A stretch of DNA of 64,000 nucleotides, from assembly GCF_028476545.1 (NCBI RefSeq), contig NW_026732271.1:1-64000 (forward strand), read 5' to 3'. The DNA comes from Physella acuta (taxonomy: Eukaryota; Mollusca; Gastropoda; Physidae). The notes below the pieces were generated by a model. That model had not been told where the DNA came from. It ran no database searches and worked only from the letters and a program-made list of their open reading frames with translations. Shown piece after piece: positions 10,917 through 21,199 of this stretch (the stretch's first letter is position 1; every line of letters starts with the position of its first letter). A program made the translations under genes and the position numbers.

Positions 10917-11165
10917 AGACGGCATGGCCGAGTGGTAGGACAATTGACTGTTAGCCAGAAAGTCTCAAGTTCGCTTCTCGGTTCGGTCTAGTGAATGTAG
11001 AACGTCCCTGAGTCCACCCAACTCTGATGGGTACCTGACTCACGTTAGGTTTACCAAGGAGGCTGGGAGTAATGTTGACCTCACTATCTTTTAATATTTA
11101 GAAGCCATTGAAACAGATGAACTCTACTTCATCTGTCGGTCAGAAAAGGCAACTTCTATTTTATC
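10917..11165 (+). mobile_element. tRNA-derived SINE
   Basis: The tRNA-like head GGCATGGCCGAGTGGTAGGA contains a good A box. GTTAGCCAGAAAGTCTCAAG and a weak B box (AGTTCGCTTCTC) follow. The body has GAGTCCACCCAACTCTGATG and GGTACCTGACTCACGTTAGG, and the tail GATGAACTCTACTTCATCTG. This is the most complete SINE in the window. Confidence 0.85.
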
Positions 11166-11317
11166 TTTTCAAGAAAAAATGATTCAAACTGACTATTTTT
11201 TAAATATGAAAATTGTATTTATTTAATTAAGCTGTTTCAAAAAAAATTGCGTAGATAGTTTAAATAAATAAAATATAAGTAGCCGACCTAACAGTTTTAA
11301 CTGGCCCAACCTAATCT

Positions 11318-11818
11318 AAGTTCGTCATCATCATCATCATCATCAACATCATCAACATCATCATCAACATCATCATAAACATCCTCATCATCAACATCAA
11401 CATCAACATCAACTTCAACATCAACATCAACATCAACATCAACATCAACATCAACATCAACATCAACATCAACATCAACATCAACATCAACATCAACATC
11501 ATCATCATCATCAACATCAACATCATCATCATTATCATCATCAACATCATCATAAACATCTTCATCATCAACATCAACATCAACATCAACACCAACACTA
11601 ACACTAACACTAACACTAACACTAACACTAACACTAACACTAACACTAACACTAACACTAACACTAACACTAACACTAACACTAACACTAACACTAACAC
11701 CAACACCAACACCAACACCAACACTAACACTAACACCAACACCACCACCAACACCAACATCATCATTAACAGCATCAACATCATCAACATCATCAACATC
11801 ATCAACATCATCAACATT
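11318..11818. repeat. Interrupted (ATC/AACATC/ACACTA)n microsatellite
   Basis: Blocks of CATCAT, AACATC, then ACACTA and ACACCA, ending in AACATCATC. The 187-codon minus frame (poly Leu/Met/Val) is a by-product. It lies between a plus-strand and a minus-strand SINE, both of the type with an ATC-rich tail. Confidence 0.95.
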
Positions 11819-11829
11819 GTATTGTGGTC

Positions 11830-12000
11830 ATCACTATGCCTAGCCGTCTTTGTTTCCCTAAACTTGATAACCAACAGAGCTGGGTGGACTCATGAACATT
11901 TTTTGACCTGGATTCGAATTCGATCAGGTTGCGAACTCGAGAGTCTCGGGTTAGCGGATTAGCAGGTTAGCTCTCTACCAGTAGGCCACGTCGTCCCATA
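11830..12000 (-). mobile_element. tRNA-derived SINE
   Basis: Reverse complement reads a head ending CTCTCGAGTTCGCAACCTGA and a body start GAGTCCACCCAGCTCTGTTG. The head (GGACGACGTGGCCTACTGGT on minus) retains an A-box-like region. The 3' half is replaced by the microsatellite. Confidence 0.7.
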
Positions 12001-12480
12001 CACGAAATTCGTCACCCATAAACTAAAAACCCTACCCCAACCAAACTTAGATTTTTATCACTTCGCGTACAGTGTATTTCTTAAAATTTTCTAAGTTTGG
12101 ATTTTTTGATTTCAACTTTTTTCTACACTGCGTGGGAAGAAATCCAACAAGTTATTGACATGTAAATATTTATAACATCACTCCACGGAACATCCTCATT
12201 ATTTACTTCTTGGTATAAACTAGTTACCGAGTTCTAAAAGCAAAGTTAAGCTCTCTCAAATTTTAAAACGTCGATTTTAAAGACGTGTAAAGACGCTAGC
12301 CTCGTCCCTCTGTGTTTAATGTTTCCAGATCAAGTCTTCAATGTCTGGAATTACAACGTCACTTTCTCCCATTTAGAAAAGCCCACTTAGCCTATTCCGT
12401 GGCGTGATGATAAGGGGCTTTTGGACATAATTTCTCCATCAGGTAGAAAACAGCCACGGGGCGTTTGTCGGATTCGGTTT
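12001..12480. other. No recognisable feature
   Basis: Mixed-composition sequence with no similarity recognised and no splice-bounded coding segment. Confidence 0.4.
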
Positions 12481-12489
12481 TAATAGTTT

Positions 12490-12705
12490 GCCCGCGGTTT
12501 GACTTTATTAGGGCGCGGTGTCGTGGACGAGTTCTCGATTTGTGGGGAAGTTGTCTGCCCTTGTGGAGGTAGAGTTGTCACCACTTGTTGAGGTAGAGTT
12601 GCCGGCCTTTTGATGTGGGAGAGTTGTCTTCCATTGTGTAGGTAGAGTTGTCGATCTTTACTGTGAGAAAATTGTCGCCCCTTGTTTCTGGTTTCTAGCA
12701 GAGCT
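12490..12705. repeat. Degenerate minisatellite GGTAGAGTTGTC
   Basis: About six units of roughly 30-36 bp with core GTAGAGTTGTCNNCCNTTGT. It accounts for the 92-codon minus-strand frame 12480-12758. Confidence 0.7.
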
Positions 12706-12719
12706 GTTTTCATTCTTGG

Positions 12720-13265
12720 TGTATAACTCAATATTTTTTTGTTTTGAATAAGCCGCAAATGCTGACTTTTTTTTTGCTTTTTTTCCGTTTGTTTTAAAAA
12801 AAAAAAGCTTCGGTGTTTTAAAGTTTTGGGATTAAAGTTGTCAGTGACATTCTTGGAAGGTTATTTTTTAAAAAATATCTGTGGATGTATTTTTTTTTCG
12901 TTATTCTTTGAGGACGAAGATTTTGTAGAAATCGTTTGGCACCTTTTTGCTGTCCAGTCTTAGTGTCACGTTCCAATAACTGTTTATTACAAATTTATCA
13001 GAACTAAAAAAAAAAAAATTCTAAAAGGCGGTTATAATTATTATTTTTTTTTACGAAACAAAAACGTGTCGTACTTTAAAAAGCAAAGAAATTTGAAAAT
13101 TTAAATAAAAGTTAAGTAAGAGACTTTACAATTATAATCAGACCACTTTTAGAATATTGAATAAACATCACTTAAGAAGTAAGTTTAAGAACGGCATACC
13201 ACGAAAGACGGCAAGTTAAGCAAGTAGAGCAATGATCATTCAGATGCCTAAAATTCTGTATAACA
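12720..13265. other. No recognisable feature
   Basis: AT-rich with many A and T runs. No gene or known repeat recognised. Confidence 0.4.
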
Positions 13266-13282
13266 CGAGATTTCGTTTATCC

Positions 13283-13355
13283 CTAAAGTACTTTACCCCT
13301 AAACACCGCTAACCCCTAAACACCGCTTATCCCTAAACACCGCTTACCTCAAAAC
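13283..13355. repeat. Short tandem repeat CCCTAAACACCGCTTA
   Basis: Four to five units of 15-18 bp. Not telomeric despite the CCCTAA core, because the unit is longer and interrupted. Confidence 0.75.
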
Positions 13356-13379
13356 TCCGCGACCATCCTGATCCTCACT

Positions 13380-13751
13380 ACAAGTACATGGCGGAATGCT
13401 GGGTACCGATTTTAAGCTGAGTTATTTGCTCAAGTACTACATTTCTGCCTTTCCATTTAAAGGCTATCTTTTTGGCAGGGATAAGTTAAAAAAAAACATA
13501 CACATCAACAAATCCTCGCTATAGGATTTATAACATATAAAAAGTATAATATATAGCTTTATGATATACACATTTTTATTATATTAACTCTAGCATTGTA
13601 GCAATCCGTGGGGTAGGAATAGCATTTGTTGTGTCAGCAAAAAGGCAACACGTCTTTTTTTCCCAGCTTAATGCTTCTTCATTAGCAAGTAATCAACGGG
13701 TAAAGATAATTACCACAACACAGCAAGAGATGATTGTCACGATATACATAA
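13380..13751. other. No recognisable feature
   Basis: AT-rich flank of the transposon at 13760. No gene recognised. Confidence 0.4.
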
Positions 13752-13759
13752 AGTTTTCG

Positions 13760-14748
13760 GGTCCTAGGACCTTTGACCACAGGTGCTTTGACCATAGGGG
13801 GTTTGACCATAGGGGGTTTGACCACAGCGGAGCTTTGACCATAGGGGCTTTGACCATAGGGGGTTTGACCACAGCGGGCCTTTGACCATAGCGGTGCTTT
13901 GACCATAGGGGGTTTGATCATAGGGGGTTTGACCATAGGGGGTTAGACCACAGGTGTTTTCTCAGCAGAGGGTCTTTGATCACAGGTGGTCTATCAACAG
14001 GTGTTTGATCAAAAGCGCTGTGTCCGGCTTTGATCATAGGTGTCTTGTCCACATAGGGTCTTTGATCTCAGGTGTTTTGTCCACATAGGGTCTTTGATCT
14101 AAGGTGGTTTGTCCAATGCTGTCCATGTATGGTAAGGATTTATTTTAAAAGTTGCTAAATTATATTTTAAATTTCGACATGACGTAATAATATGGTCAAA
14201 CAGATGTACTGGCATATATGCGTGCTATAGCACATCTGTCATTTAGTTAACCATTACATCTTTGACTATATTGTTGGCAAGTTTTGTATCATTTTTTATC
14301 CTTTATATATGCTATGTATTTTCAAGTACTTCTACATCATTTATTTGTGAAACTTGTTATATGTCGCATTATTTGTGCTTCATTTATATTTAAAATAAAT
14401 CTATGAGGTCTAGCACCAGCCTTTATGTGGAGACTAAAATTTAGTTCTTGGCTTTTTTTTAAAATACATGTTAATTTCTATTAACGTACTCACAGGAAAC
14501 ATGTCTAAAATCGTGTTAATTGTATCACACCTATGATCAAAGCCGGACACAGCGCTTGTGATCAAACACTCGTTGACAAACCACCTTTGATCAAAGACCC
14601 TCTGCTGAGAAAACACCTGTGGTCAAACCTCCTATGGTCAAACCCCCTATGGTCAAAGCACCGCTATGGTCAAAGGTCCGCTGTGGTCAAACCCCCTATG
14701 GTCAAACCCCCTATGGTCAAAGCACCTGTGGTCAAAGGTCCGCGCACC
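13760..14748. mobile_element. GG-terminated DNA transposon, non-autonomous (Merlin-like?), copy 1
   Basis: Runs from GGTCCTAGGACCTTTGACC to the inverse of GGTGCGCGGACCTTTGACC. The 8-bp duplication AGTTTTCG is perfect (13752-13759, 14749-14756). The terminal inverted repeats, about 220-290 bp, consist of modules GACCATAGGGGGTTT and GACCACAGGTGCTTT, then GATCAAAGCCGGACACAGCG nearer the middle. A short conserved coding remnant lies in the interior near 14193-14251, ending AHLSFS-stop, matching copy 2. An 8-bp duplication with GG ends fits Merlin, but no DDE domain is present, so the superfamily is open. Confidence 0.85.
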
Positions 14749-14799
14749 AGTTTTCGAGTAGTGGGAGAAGTTTAAATTTTAAACCATTTGTCGGTGGTT

Positions 14800-15080
14800 C
14801 AATTTACAAGACTGAACAAGTTGAACGAACTGAATTGGTAATTTAACCGTTTGTCGGGCTAAGTAGGTCATTTAACAGTTCGTTGAACTGAGTTGGTCAT
14901 TTTACGGTTTGTCATTGGTTCAAATACTAGACAAAACACGTAGTATGAAGTGAGTTGGTCATTTCACAGTTTGTAGAACTGAGTTGGTCATTTCACAGTT
15001 TGTAGAACGGAGTTGGTCATTTAATGGGTTGTCTGACTGAGTTGGTCATTTAACAGTTTGTCAATGCTTCAAATACAAAA
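14800..15080. repeat. Minisatellite GAGTTGGTCATTTAACAGTTTGT
   Basis: Six or seven units of about 25-45 bp with core GAGTTGGTCATTTNACNGTTTGT. Non-coding. Confidence 0.8.
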
Positions 15081-15089
15081 GACCAAGTC

Positions 15090-16094
15090 TAATAGAACAG
15101 TTGTGTATGGGTTGTTTACTTTTACCTATTTAAACACCCCCCCCCCCCCCCCAATAATATTTTTTTCAAATGCTTTTAATACATGTTACTAAGTATTCAT
15201 TTGAACATTGAATGTGGGACGGGGGGATGTTTAAGGGTGTGGGGTGGGGGTGGGGGAGTTGTGTGGAAGAAGTGACTGGTAGTTAGATCGTGACGTAGGT
15301 GGTATGATGTAGTTACCGTAAAATGAATGTATGTAACGTAAATTGAATGTATTAACCGAAAATAAAATGTAGACACAGCACATTTACAAACCCCAAGTGT
15401 AAGACAAAATTTGACCTACGATTAAAATTTGATTGCAACACTTCACGATTGTTTTTTTTTTATTTTTTAAATCAGCCAATCAGAGAGCTGAATAAGACAA
15501 TATTCACTCACAACAAAACTTAAACAACCAATCAGGATGGATTCTTTTTTTTTTAAATTACGTGAACACCAACTAACCAGATTCAGGAAAAACCTAATTT
15601 ACCAACTTTCATTCTGACTGATATTGATTGTATCAAAGTTCTAGCTTTAAGTTTTTGTTAACCAAAAGTTTGATAACAAAATGCATTTATAGAATATTAC
15701 GTGAATTCAAACGGACTTCGCCTTCATTTAGTTAAGTAGGCAGGTTTGGACAATGCAACAAGATACTCACGCGTTAATTGAAATAACGCTTTTCTTCTCT
15801 ATCAACTCATGAGCGACAACATTTTACTGCATCATTTTCTAAGTTGGATCCTGCTAGGAAAAAATAAATCTAAAAATCACTTTGCAAATTTGGTAAATAA
15901 AAGTAAATTTATTCTGAAATATAAAACATGTGAATATTCTAGACATGGAGGTCGTGTTTTCGTTGCCGTTTCGTTGAATGGATCTTGACACTTGAAAGAA
16001 ATACAAAAACATATCTTTTGATGAAATCATGATTTATTCATCTATTTTAAGGGATTAGTCCGGAAGATTAATTCGATATGAAATTATATTAATA
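15090..16094. other. No recognisable feature
   Basis: Contains a C run at 15137-15152 and a G-rich patch at 15215-15260. The remainder is AT-rich without a supported gene or repeat. Confidence 0.4.
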
Positions 16095-16250
16095 TTAAAA
16101 AAATATAATTGCCTTGTCACTGTAAGTAAGTAGTCAAGTACCCTTTGAACCTGACGGTCTCTGTTGCAGGTGAAGTAGAGCTCTCTTATTTCATTGACCT
16201 GGGCATAGAAAAGATAGTATGGTCGCAGTATGCCCATCCGCCTTTACTTT
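16095..16250 (-). mobile_element. SINE 3' part, degenerate
   Basis: On the minus strand AAAGGCGGATGGGCATACTG, then ACCATACTATCTTTTCTATG, then AGCTCTACTTCACCTGCAAC follow the SINE 3' region (AGGCGGCTAGGCATAGTG ... GAACTCTACTTCATCTG). This explains the 60-codon frame at 16055-16237, which is not a gene. Confidence 0.65.
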
Positions 16251-16299
16251 CCTCAAAAATATTCAGATACCCATATTAGCTAGGTTTATTGGTTGAAGA

Positions 16300-16860
16300 C
16301 ATCAGTTAGATGGCAGGACATTCTTTTAGGACATCAGTGTTACATAAATTTACTTCTGGTGTCATATAGTAGGACATGAATTGAGGACATCAGCTAGTTA
16401 GTAAGACATATATTGAGGACATCAAAAAGGACATCAAAAAGGGCATAAACTTAGCACAACAATCATATAGTAGTAGATAAATTTAGTTCTGGTGTCATAT
16501 AGCAGGACATGAATTGAGGACATCAGCTAGTTAGTAAGACACATATTGAGGACATCAAAAAGGACATAAACTGAGCTCAGCAGTCAAATAGTAGGACATG
16601 AATTGACGACAAAAGCTAGTTAGTAGGACAGAAATAGAGGACATCAAAAAGGACATATACTTAGCTCAGCAGTCACATAGGACAACAGTTAGATAACAGG
16701 ACATGCATTAAGGACAGCAGCTAGTTAGCATGAAGACAAAATCTAACCGACTTGCTGTTTTTTCTCGCGACCTATGAAGACAGCACACAGTCTGTGAACT
16801 GAATTCAACTTATGTTCCTTTAAATTTAAACGATCCTGACTTTCCCATTTCACCAGCGGG
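16300..16860. repeat. AGGACA-rich degenerate tandem repeat
   Basis: Inverted counterpart of 9200-9835: AGGACATCAGCTAGTTAGTA, AGGACATGAATTGAGGACAT, then TCGCGACCTATGAAGACAGC and CACAGTCTGTGAACTGAATT. Confidence 0.85.
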
Positions 16861-16889
16861 CTGAAATGTTTAGTACTTGTATGTCGGTA

Positions 16890-17305
16890 GGTAATGTAGT
16901 ATCGTATCGTGGTGCAGTATCGTTTTGTGGTGCAGTATCGTATCGTAATGCGGTATCGTATCGTGATACAGTATCGTATCGTGGTTCAGTATCGTATCGT
17001 GGTACAATATCGTATTGTGGTACAGTATCTTATTATGAAGCAGTATCGTATCGCTGTGCAGATTCGTATCGTGATGCAGTATCCTATCTTGGTATAATCG
17101 TATCGGTGTACAGTATCGTATCATGATGCAGTATCGTATCGTTGTACAGTATCGTATCGTGAAGCAATATCGTATCATGGTACATTATCGTAACGCAGTG
17201 CAGTATCGTATCGTGATGCAGTATCGTACCGCGGTGCAGAAACGTATCATGGTACAGCATCGTATCGTGATACAGTATCGTATCATGACGCAGTATCGTA
17301 TGGCG
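16890..17305. repeat. 17-18-bp minisatellite ATCGTATCGTGGTGCAGT
   Basis: About 23 units. Overlapping frames on both strands up to 102 codons are repeat translations. Inverted partner of 8995-9186, expanded about two-fold here. Confidence 0.93.
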
Positions 17306-17317
17306 CATAACCAGTTG

Positions 17318-17970
17318 ACACGTATACTTAATTGTCCCGCACTAAATTCTCCCACACTACATTCTCCCGCACTATATTCTCCCACACTAAATTCTCCCAC
17401 ACTAAATTCCACCAAACTTAACTAATTTTTCCCACAATAAATTCTCCAAAACTAAAAAATCTCCCAAATCTAAACACGTACAAAAATAGTCTCCACCAAA
17501 TTCACCCAAACATTCAACTCCCCCATACTAGATTCCATCGCACACTCCCCCATCCACCCACCCCACCCAATGTGGAATGAAAAACTGACAGAATATTAGT
17601 GTTACTCCCGAGAGTGGACCAAGGTGTAACACAGTTCACATCGGTTTGCTCTCGTCTTTTGGTTGAATTAAAATATCTCGCGCATAGAACTTTTTTGTTA
17701 AGGGAGGAAACATATATTGAGTTTTTTTCAAGGGAAGTAATTTTAAAATTAAATGATAAAAAGAAATGGAAAAATAATAATATATTTTTAAGCAAAAACA
17801 AGTAAACGAATATTAGTATAAATTATAGAAAATTAAAATTCAATAAACGTATTTAAAACCTTTGGTGATTAATAACAAAATTTTAATTACAACTCCTACT
17901 AATTGTTAGCTTTTAGTCTAATAATTAGAAATCACTTATATCAATCAACTTTAATATTAGTACCGAGAAA
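17318..17970 (+). mobile_element. Family A repeat, copy 3
   Basis: AACCAGTTGACACGTATACT links it to the array, as in copy 2 inverted. Then come six AAATTCTCCCACACT-type units, CCCGAGAGTGGACCAAGGTG, CATCGGTTTGCTCTCGTC, AAGGGAAGTAATT and the end ATCAACTTTAATATTAGTAC. Confidence 0.82.
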
Positions 17971-18089
17971 ACTATATACGCATTGCTGTGTGTTAGAAGA
18001 AATTTCTTAAGATATTTTTTTTCCGTGAAGCTTCTATATATTTCTTTGTAATCTACGATTACAAACAAACAAACTTACATCTCACCTTA

Positions 18090-18320
18090 TTTTCACCGAT
18101 GTCGTCCTCCAAAACGACATTTGAAAAAATTGTCACCGCCAGCAAAGGGGTTGCGCCCTTGGATGTTCCCAATCCTTTTCAGATACAGCGAAGTCAACCG
18201 ATCAATCAACAACCCTCATAATTGAAGTGCCTGATGAAGAAAGCCCTGATCTTTTCTCGACTCAACCAACACCAAGTACAGTCATGCAGGTGGTCATTCA
18301 ACCCATTGCAATCTTAAACG
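18090..18320 (+). mobile_element. LINE ORF1 N-terminal fragment
   Basis: The plus strand from ATGTCGTCCTCCAAAACGAC reads MSSSKTTFEKIVTASKGVAP. After a frame change it reads IIEVPDEESPDLFSTQPTPS then TVMQVVIQPI. This parallels the copies at 48.9-49.4 kb (MSYAKITSEERGVAP ... LPEEECPDPYPAETPTIQVL) and 59.4 kb. The spacing of acidic EEECPD and the following V-I strand is the shared signature. Truncated at about 75 residues. Confidence 0.65.
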
Positions 18321-18402
18321 TTTTGTATAGTGAACATTTAAAATGACATGCTTCATTATAATATGGGAAAAATTGTATGCAATACTATGTATTACATGTA
18401 AA

Positions 18403-18435
18403 AAAAAGGATCTGTTCTTATTAAAAAAAAAAAAA
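18403..18435 (+). repeat. A-rich tract with a U2-like 15-mer
   Basis: A run, then GGATCTGTTCTTATT, then a 12-base A run. The 15-mer differs little from U2 snRNA GTATCTGTTCTTATCAG, which is present exactly at 57503-57519 in the same setting after LINE ORF1 material. Confidence 0.5.
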
Positions 18436-18439
18436 TTCT

Positions 18440-18770
18440 AAATGTAATCTATACCGATTACGCAGACTCAATCAACAACATTAAAACATACCTCAAACTA
18501 GTCGACTTATGCAGAGCGCAATATCCACACACAATACAAACCACCCACGGAAATAACACATCTGGAAATAGATTCCGTCTAGACAGAATTTACGCCCCAG
18601 TGAGCATGAAAATCAACAAAGTAGAACACCTATTCTCAACACTACAGTTTAGCGACCATACAGCAGTTCTGACAACTTTAAACAACGAACAAACACAAAG
18701 CAAACAAAAACATAACACATACTGGACACTCAATAATTCACTATTACTAGACGAGCGCTACACACAAGCA
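18440..18770 (+). mobile_element. LINE ORF2 endonuclease fragment (APE type)
   Basis: Reads DYADSINNIKTYLKLVDLCR, then AQYPHTIQTTHGNNTSGNRF, RLDRIYAPVSMKINKVEHLF, STLQFSDHTAVLTTL. The S-x-R-x-D-R-I-Y block and the final SDH are the C-terminal catalytic motifs of the apurinic-like endonuclease of L1/Tx1 and related LINEs. The reading frame breaks near 18770. Confidence 0.8.
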
Positions 18771-18859
18771 TAAAAGACATAATACAATTTTACACACAGT
18801 CATCACCAAAATTTAACAAAATCCAACATTGAGACGATTTTAAATAAGACTTTAAGCGG

Positions 18860-19030
18860 ATATCAATTTAATATGCTTGTAGCATTAATTTCATTAATAG
18901 GCTCGGAAAACCAAACATACCACACTCTCATACTAGAACAAAGCATACAAAATTCAAAACAAATCAAACATATAACGGACGAAAACAACCAAGAAACGAC
19001 TGACCCAAGAATGATTTTAAAATCAACCCG
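18860..19030 (+). mobile_element. LINE ORF2 linker fragment, broken at a SINE junction
   Basis: NQTYHTLILEQSIQNSKQIK then HITDENNQETTDPRMIL resembles the segment before the RT at 38700 (HNKQINQIKKEDGTETTDAD). It breaks off exactly where CCCGCGCTTTTTATTTAACT begins. The same junction occurs at 57960, so the fragment moved or was duplicated together with the SINE and family A. Confidence 0.65.
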
Positions 19031-19114
19031 CGCTTTTTATTTAACTTATCTTCATAATCTTTTCCCCTTCGTGCCCAATACACAAATGGCAGATAAAGTA
19101 AAGATCGTGTTTCA

Positions 19115-19275
19115 ATCACCTAGACATACAGGGAGATAATGTGGTCAGTACTAAGCCTATCCGCCTTAGTTACCTAAGGTGCGCCAGGTACCCATCAGAG
19201 CTGGGTGAACTCACGGAGCCCAACAGAACTGAGCCCGGAACTCGAGACATTCGGACTAGCAGTTGAAAGCTTTGT
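19115..19275 (-). mobile_element. SINE within composite S1
   Basis: On the minus strand: GCTAGTCCGAATGTCTCGAG, GAGTTCACCCAGCTCTGATG, CCTTAGGTAACTAAGGCGGA, then TACTGACCACATTATCTCCC. A diverged subfamily with CTGGCGCACC in place of CTGACTCACG. Near-identical copies at 39.7, 53.4 and 58.1 kb. Confidence 0.75.
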
Positions 19276-19424
19276 GTTTAGTATTATAGCTTAAAAAGTG
19301 CACTCTTACTTTTGTAATTTAGCGCTTGTGAAAGCTCGTTAATAAGACATGCTTTTTCCCTACTATTTAGTCTTAGATGAAGAAATAAATAAAGCACCGT
19401 TATACAAATGACGCAATCCGTCAC

Positions 19425-20280
19425 ATTGTCACATGATCCGGAGGTCGATTAAACCACACCCAGAAGGACAATTCACCCCACCCCCCACTAATCCAAACAC
19501 CCCACTCAACTTACCCACAGTAAACCCAATCACACCCACCGTAGATTTATTTATATATACACAAACACTCAAATAATTTCCTTTACCTACACTACAACAC
19601 CAAATAATCATTTCTCCCACACTAAATTCTCCCACACTAAATTCTCCCACACTAAATTCTTCCACACTAAATTCCCTCACACTAAATTCCCACACACTAA
19701 ATTCTCCCACACTAAATTCTCCCACACTAAATTCTCCATCACTAAACTCTCACACCCTAAAGATCTCCCAAATCTAAACACGATACAAAAATAGTCTCCA
19801 CCAAAATCACCCAAACATTAAACTCCCCCTTACTAGATTACATCGCACACTCCCCCCCCCCCCCCCCCCCCACGCCATCCCCACATGGAACTAAACGCTG
19901 ACACAGATTATTAGTGTTACTCCCGAGAGCGCAACAAGGTGTAACACAGTTCACAGCGGTTCGCTGTAGTCTTCTGTATCTGTCAAAATATTTCGCGACT
20001 TAAACTTTTTTGTTAAGGGAAAAAACAAATATTGAGTTCTTTTCAAGGGAGGTAATTATACAATTAAACAATAAAAAGATATTGGAAAAAAAAAAAATAT
20101 TTTTAAGCAAAAACAAGTAAACAAACGTTAGTATAAATTATAGAAAATTAAAGTAAAAAAAAATGTTTAAACCATTGGTGATTAATAACAAAACGTTAAT
20201 TACGTCTGTTAGCAATTGTTAGTTGTTAATCGGATAATTAGAAATCCATTTATATCAACCAGCTTTAATATTAAAACCAA
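19425..20280 (+). mobile_element. Family A repeat, copy 4
   Basis: Full structure. An edge GATCCGGAGGTCGATTAAAC is followed by CCCACAGTAAACCC, a conserved TTATTTATATATACACAAAC segment, eight AAATTCTCCCACACT units, a C run at 19852-19870, the core, and the end ATCAACCAGCTTTAATATTA. Preceded by the SINE composite, as in copies 9 and 11. Confidence 0.85.
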
Positions 20281-20519
20281 AAAAATTTATAACTTTTTTA
20301 TTATGTTAAAAAGTACACCTTACGATAGTATTTTACTATATCTCATTGTCCATCCGCCCACCCTCCCCCTGCGCCAGGTAGGGAGTATTATCCTATATAA
20401 CCTTTGGTCTCACCCTTACCCTCCACCACCACCATACTAACCAAAGGGGACCTAATATACTACTCCCACATTAAATTCTCCCACACTATGTTCTCGCAAA
20501 CTAATCTCCCACACCAACA
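20281..20519. other. Spacer with a family A minisatellite remnant
   Basis: Unassigned sequence, then a short remnant of AAATTCTCCCACACT at 20462-20516 directly before the U2-like sequence. Confidence 0.45.
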
Positions 20520-20564
20520 ATCGCTTCTCGGCCTTTTGGCTAAGATCAAAGTGTAGTATCTGTT
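20520..20564 (+). ncRNA. U2 snRNA 5' fragment (not a gene)
   Basis: ATCGCTTCTCGGCCTTTTGG continuing CTAAGATCAAAGTGTAGTAT and CTGTT equals the first 44 nt of animal U2 with one extra A (CAAAG). The U2 sequence then stops. The branch-site-pairing region GTAGTA is present but the Sm site and 3' half are absent, so this cannot be a working U2. A stem follows: GGCTAAGATC at 20539-20548 pairs with GATCTTAGCC about 30 nt downstream. Confidence 0.8.
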
Positions 20565-21147
20565 ATGGTTCTACACGGATCTTAGCCATTTGGTTGGTCA
20601 GCCCTTTTTAGGGTTGGCTACCGGGGTCGAGAGGCGGTCAAATCTACTACTCTAACTCACGCAAATCTTCCAAAGACCGCTGTGGGGTTGCTCCTACACA
20701 TCCCTCGAACGCACATGCTCTCGAGATGAGTCACCCAGTACTTGTATTGGGTGGCTTCAATATACGAGCGGCTAATTTTCAATTTTCTTTTTTTCAGACT
20801 GACGACACCCATCTAGGAGAAATCTTAGGTGGGAGGTCTGTCACAATCGCCAATAAATCGAACTCATCTACTACGTCAAACGCAACTACCTCGTTCCCAA
20901 CAAACTCACTACCACTCTGACGACACCCACCTAGGAGAAATCTTAGGTGGGAGGCCTCCGTCAAACACTAGCAAATCAACTAACCATCTCTCAAGATCAA
21001 CCACTCAACTTACCTAAAATAAACAATCGCCAACAGCTTTACTTCGACCACTTCCAACACTTCACCAAGCTCAAAACCATCGACTCAGCAACCAGAGGCG
21101 TAGCGACCCCTCCCGGCGCCCGGGGCGAACTTTCAGTTAGGCGCCCC

Positions 21148-21199
<52 letters not shown>

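Noticed and set aside
11311-11874. 187-codon poly Leu/Val/Met frame
   Set aside because: Hexanucleotide microsatellite.
13283-13355. Telomere-like CCCTAA repeat
   Set aside because: The period is 15-18 bp (CCCTAAACACCGCTTA), not the 6-bp animal telomere unit.
20520-20564. A working U2 snRNA gene
   Set aside because: Only the first 44 nt are present. The Sm site and 3' stem-loops are missing, and a minisatellite lies directly upstream where a snRNA promoter should be.
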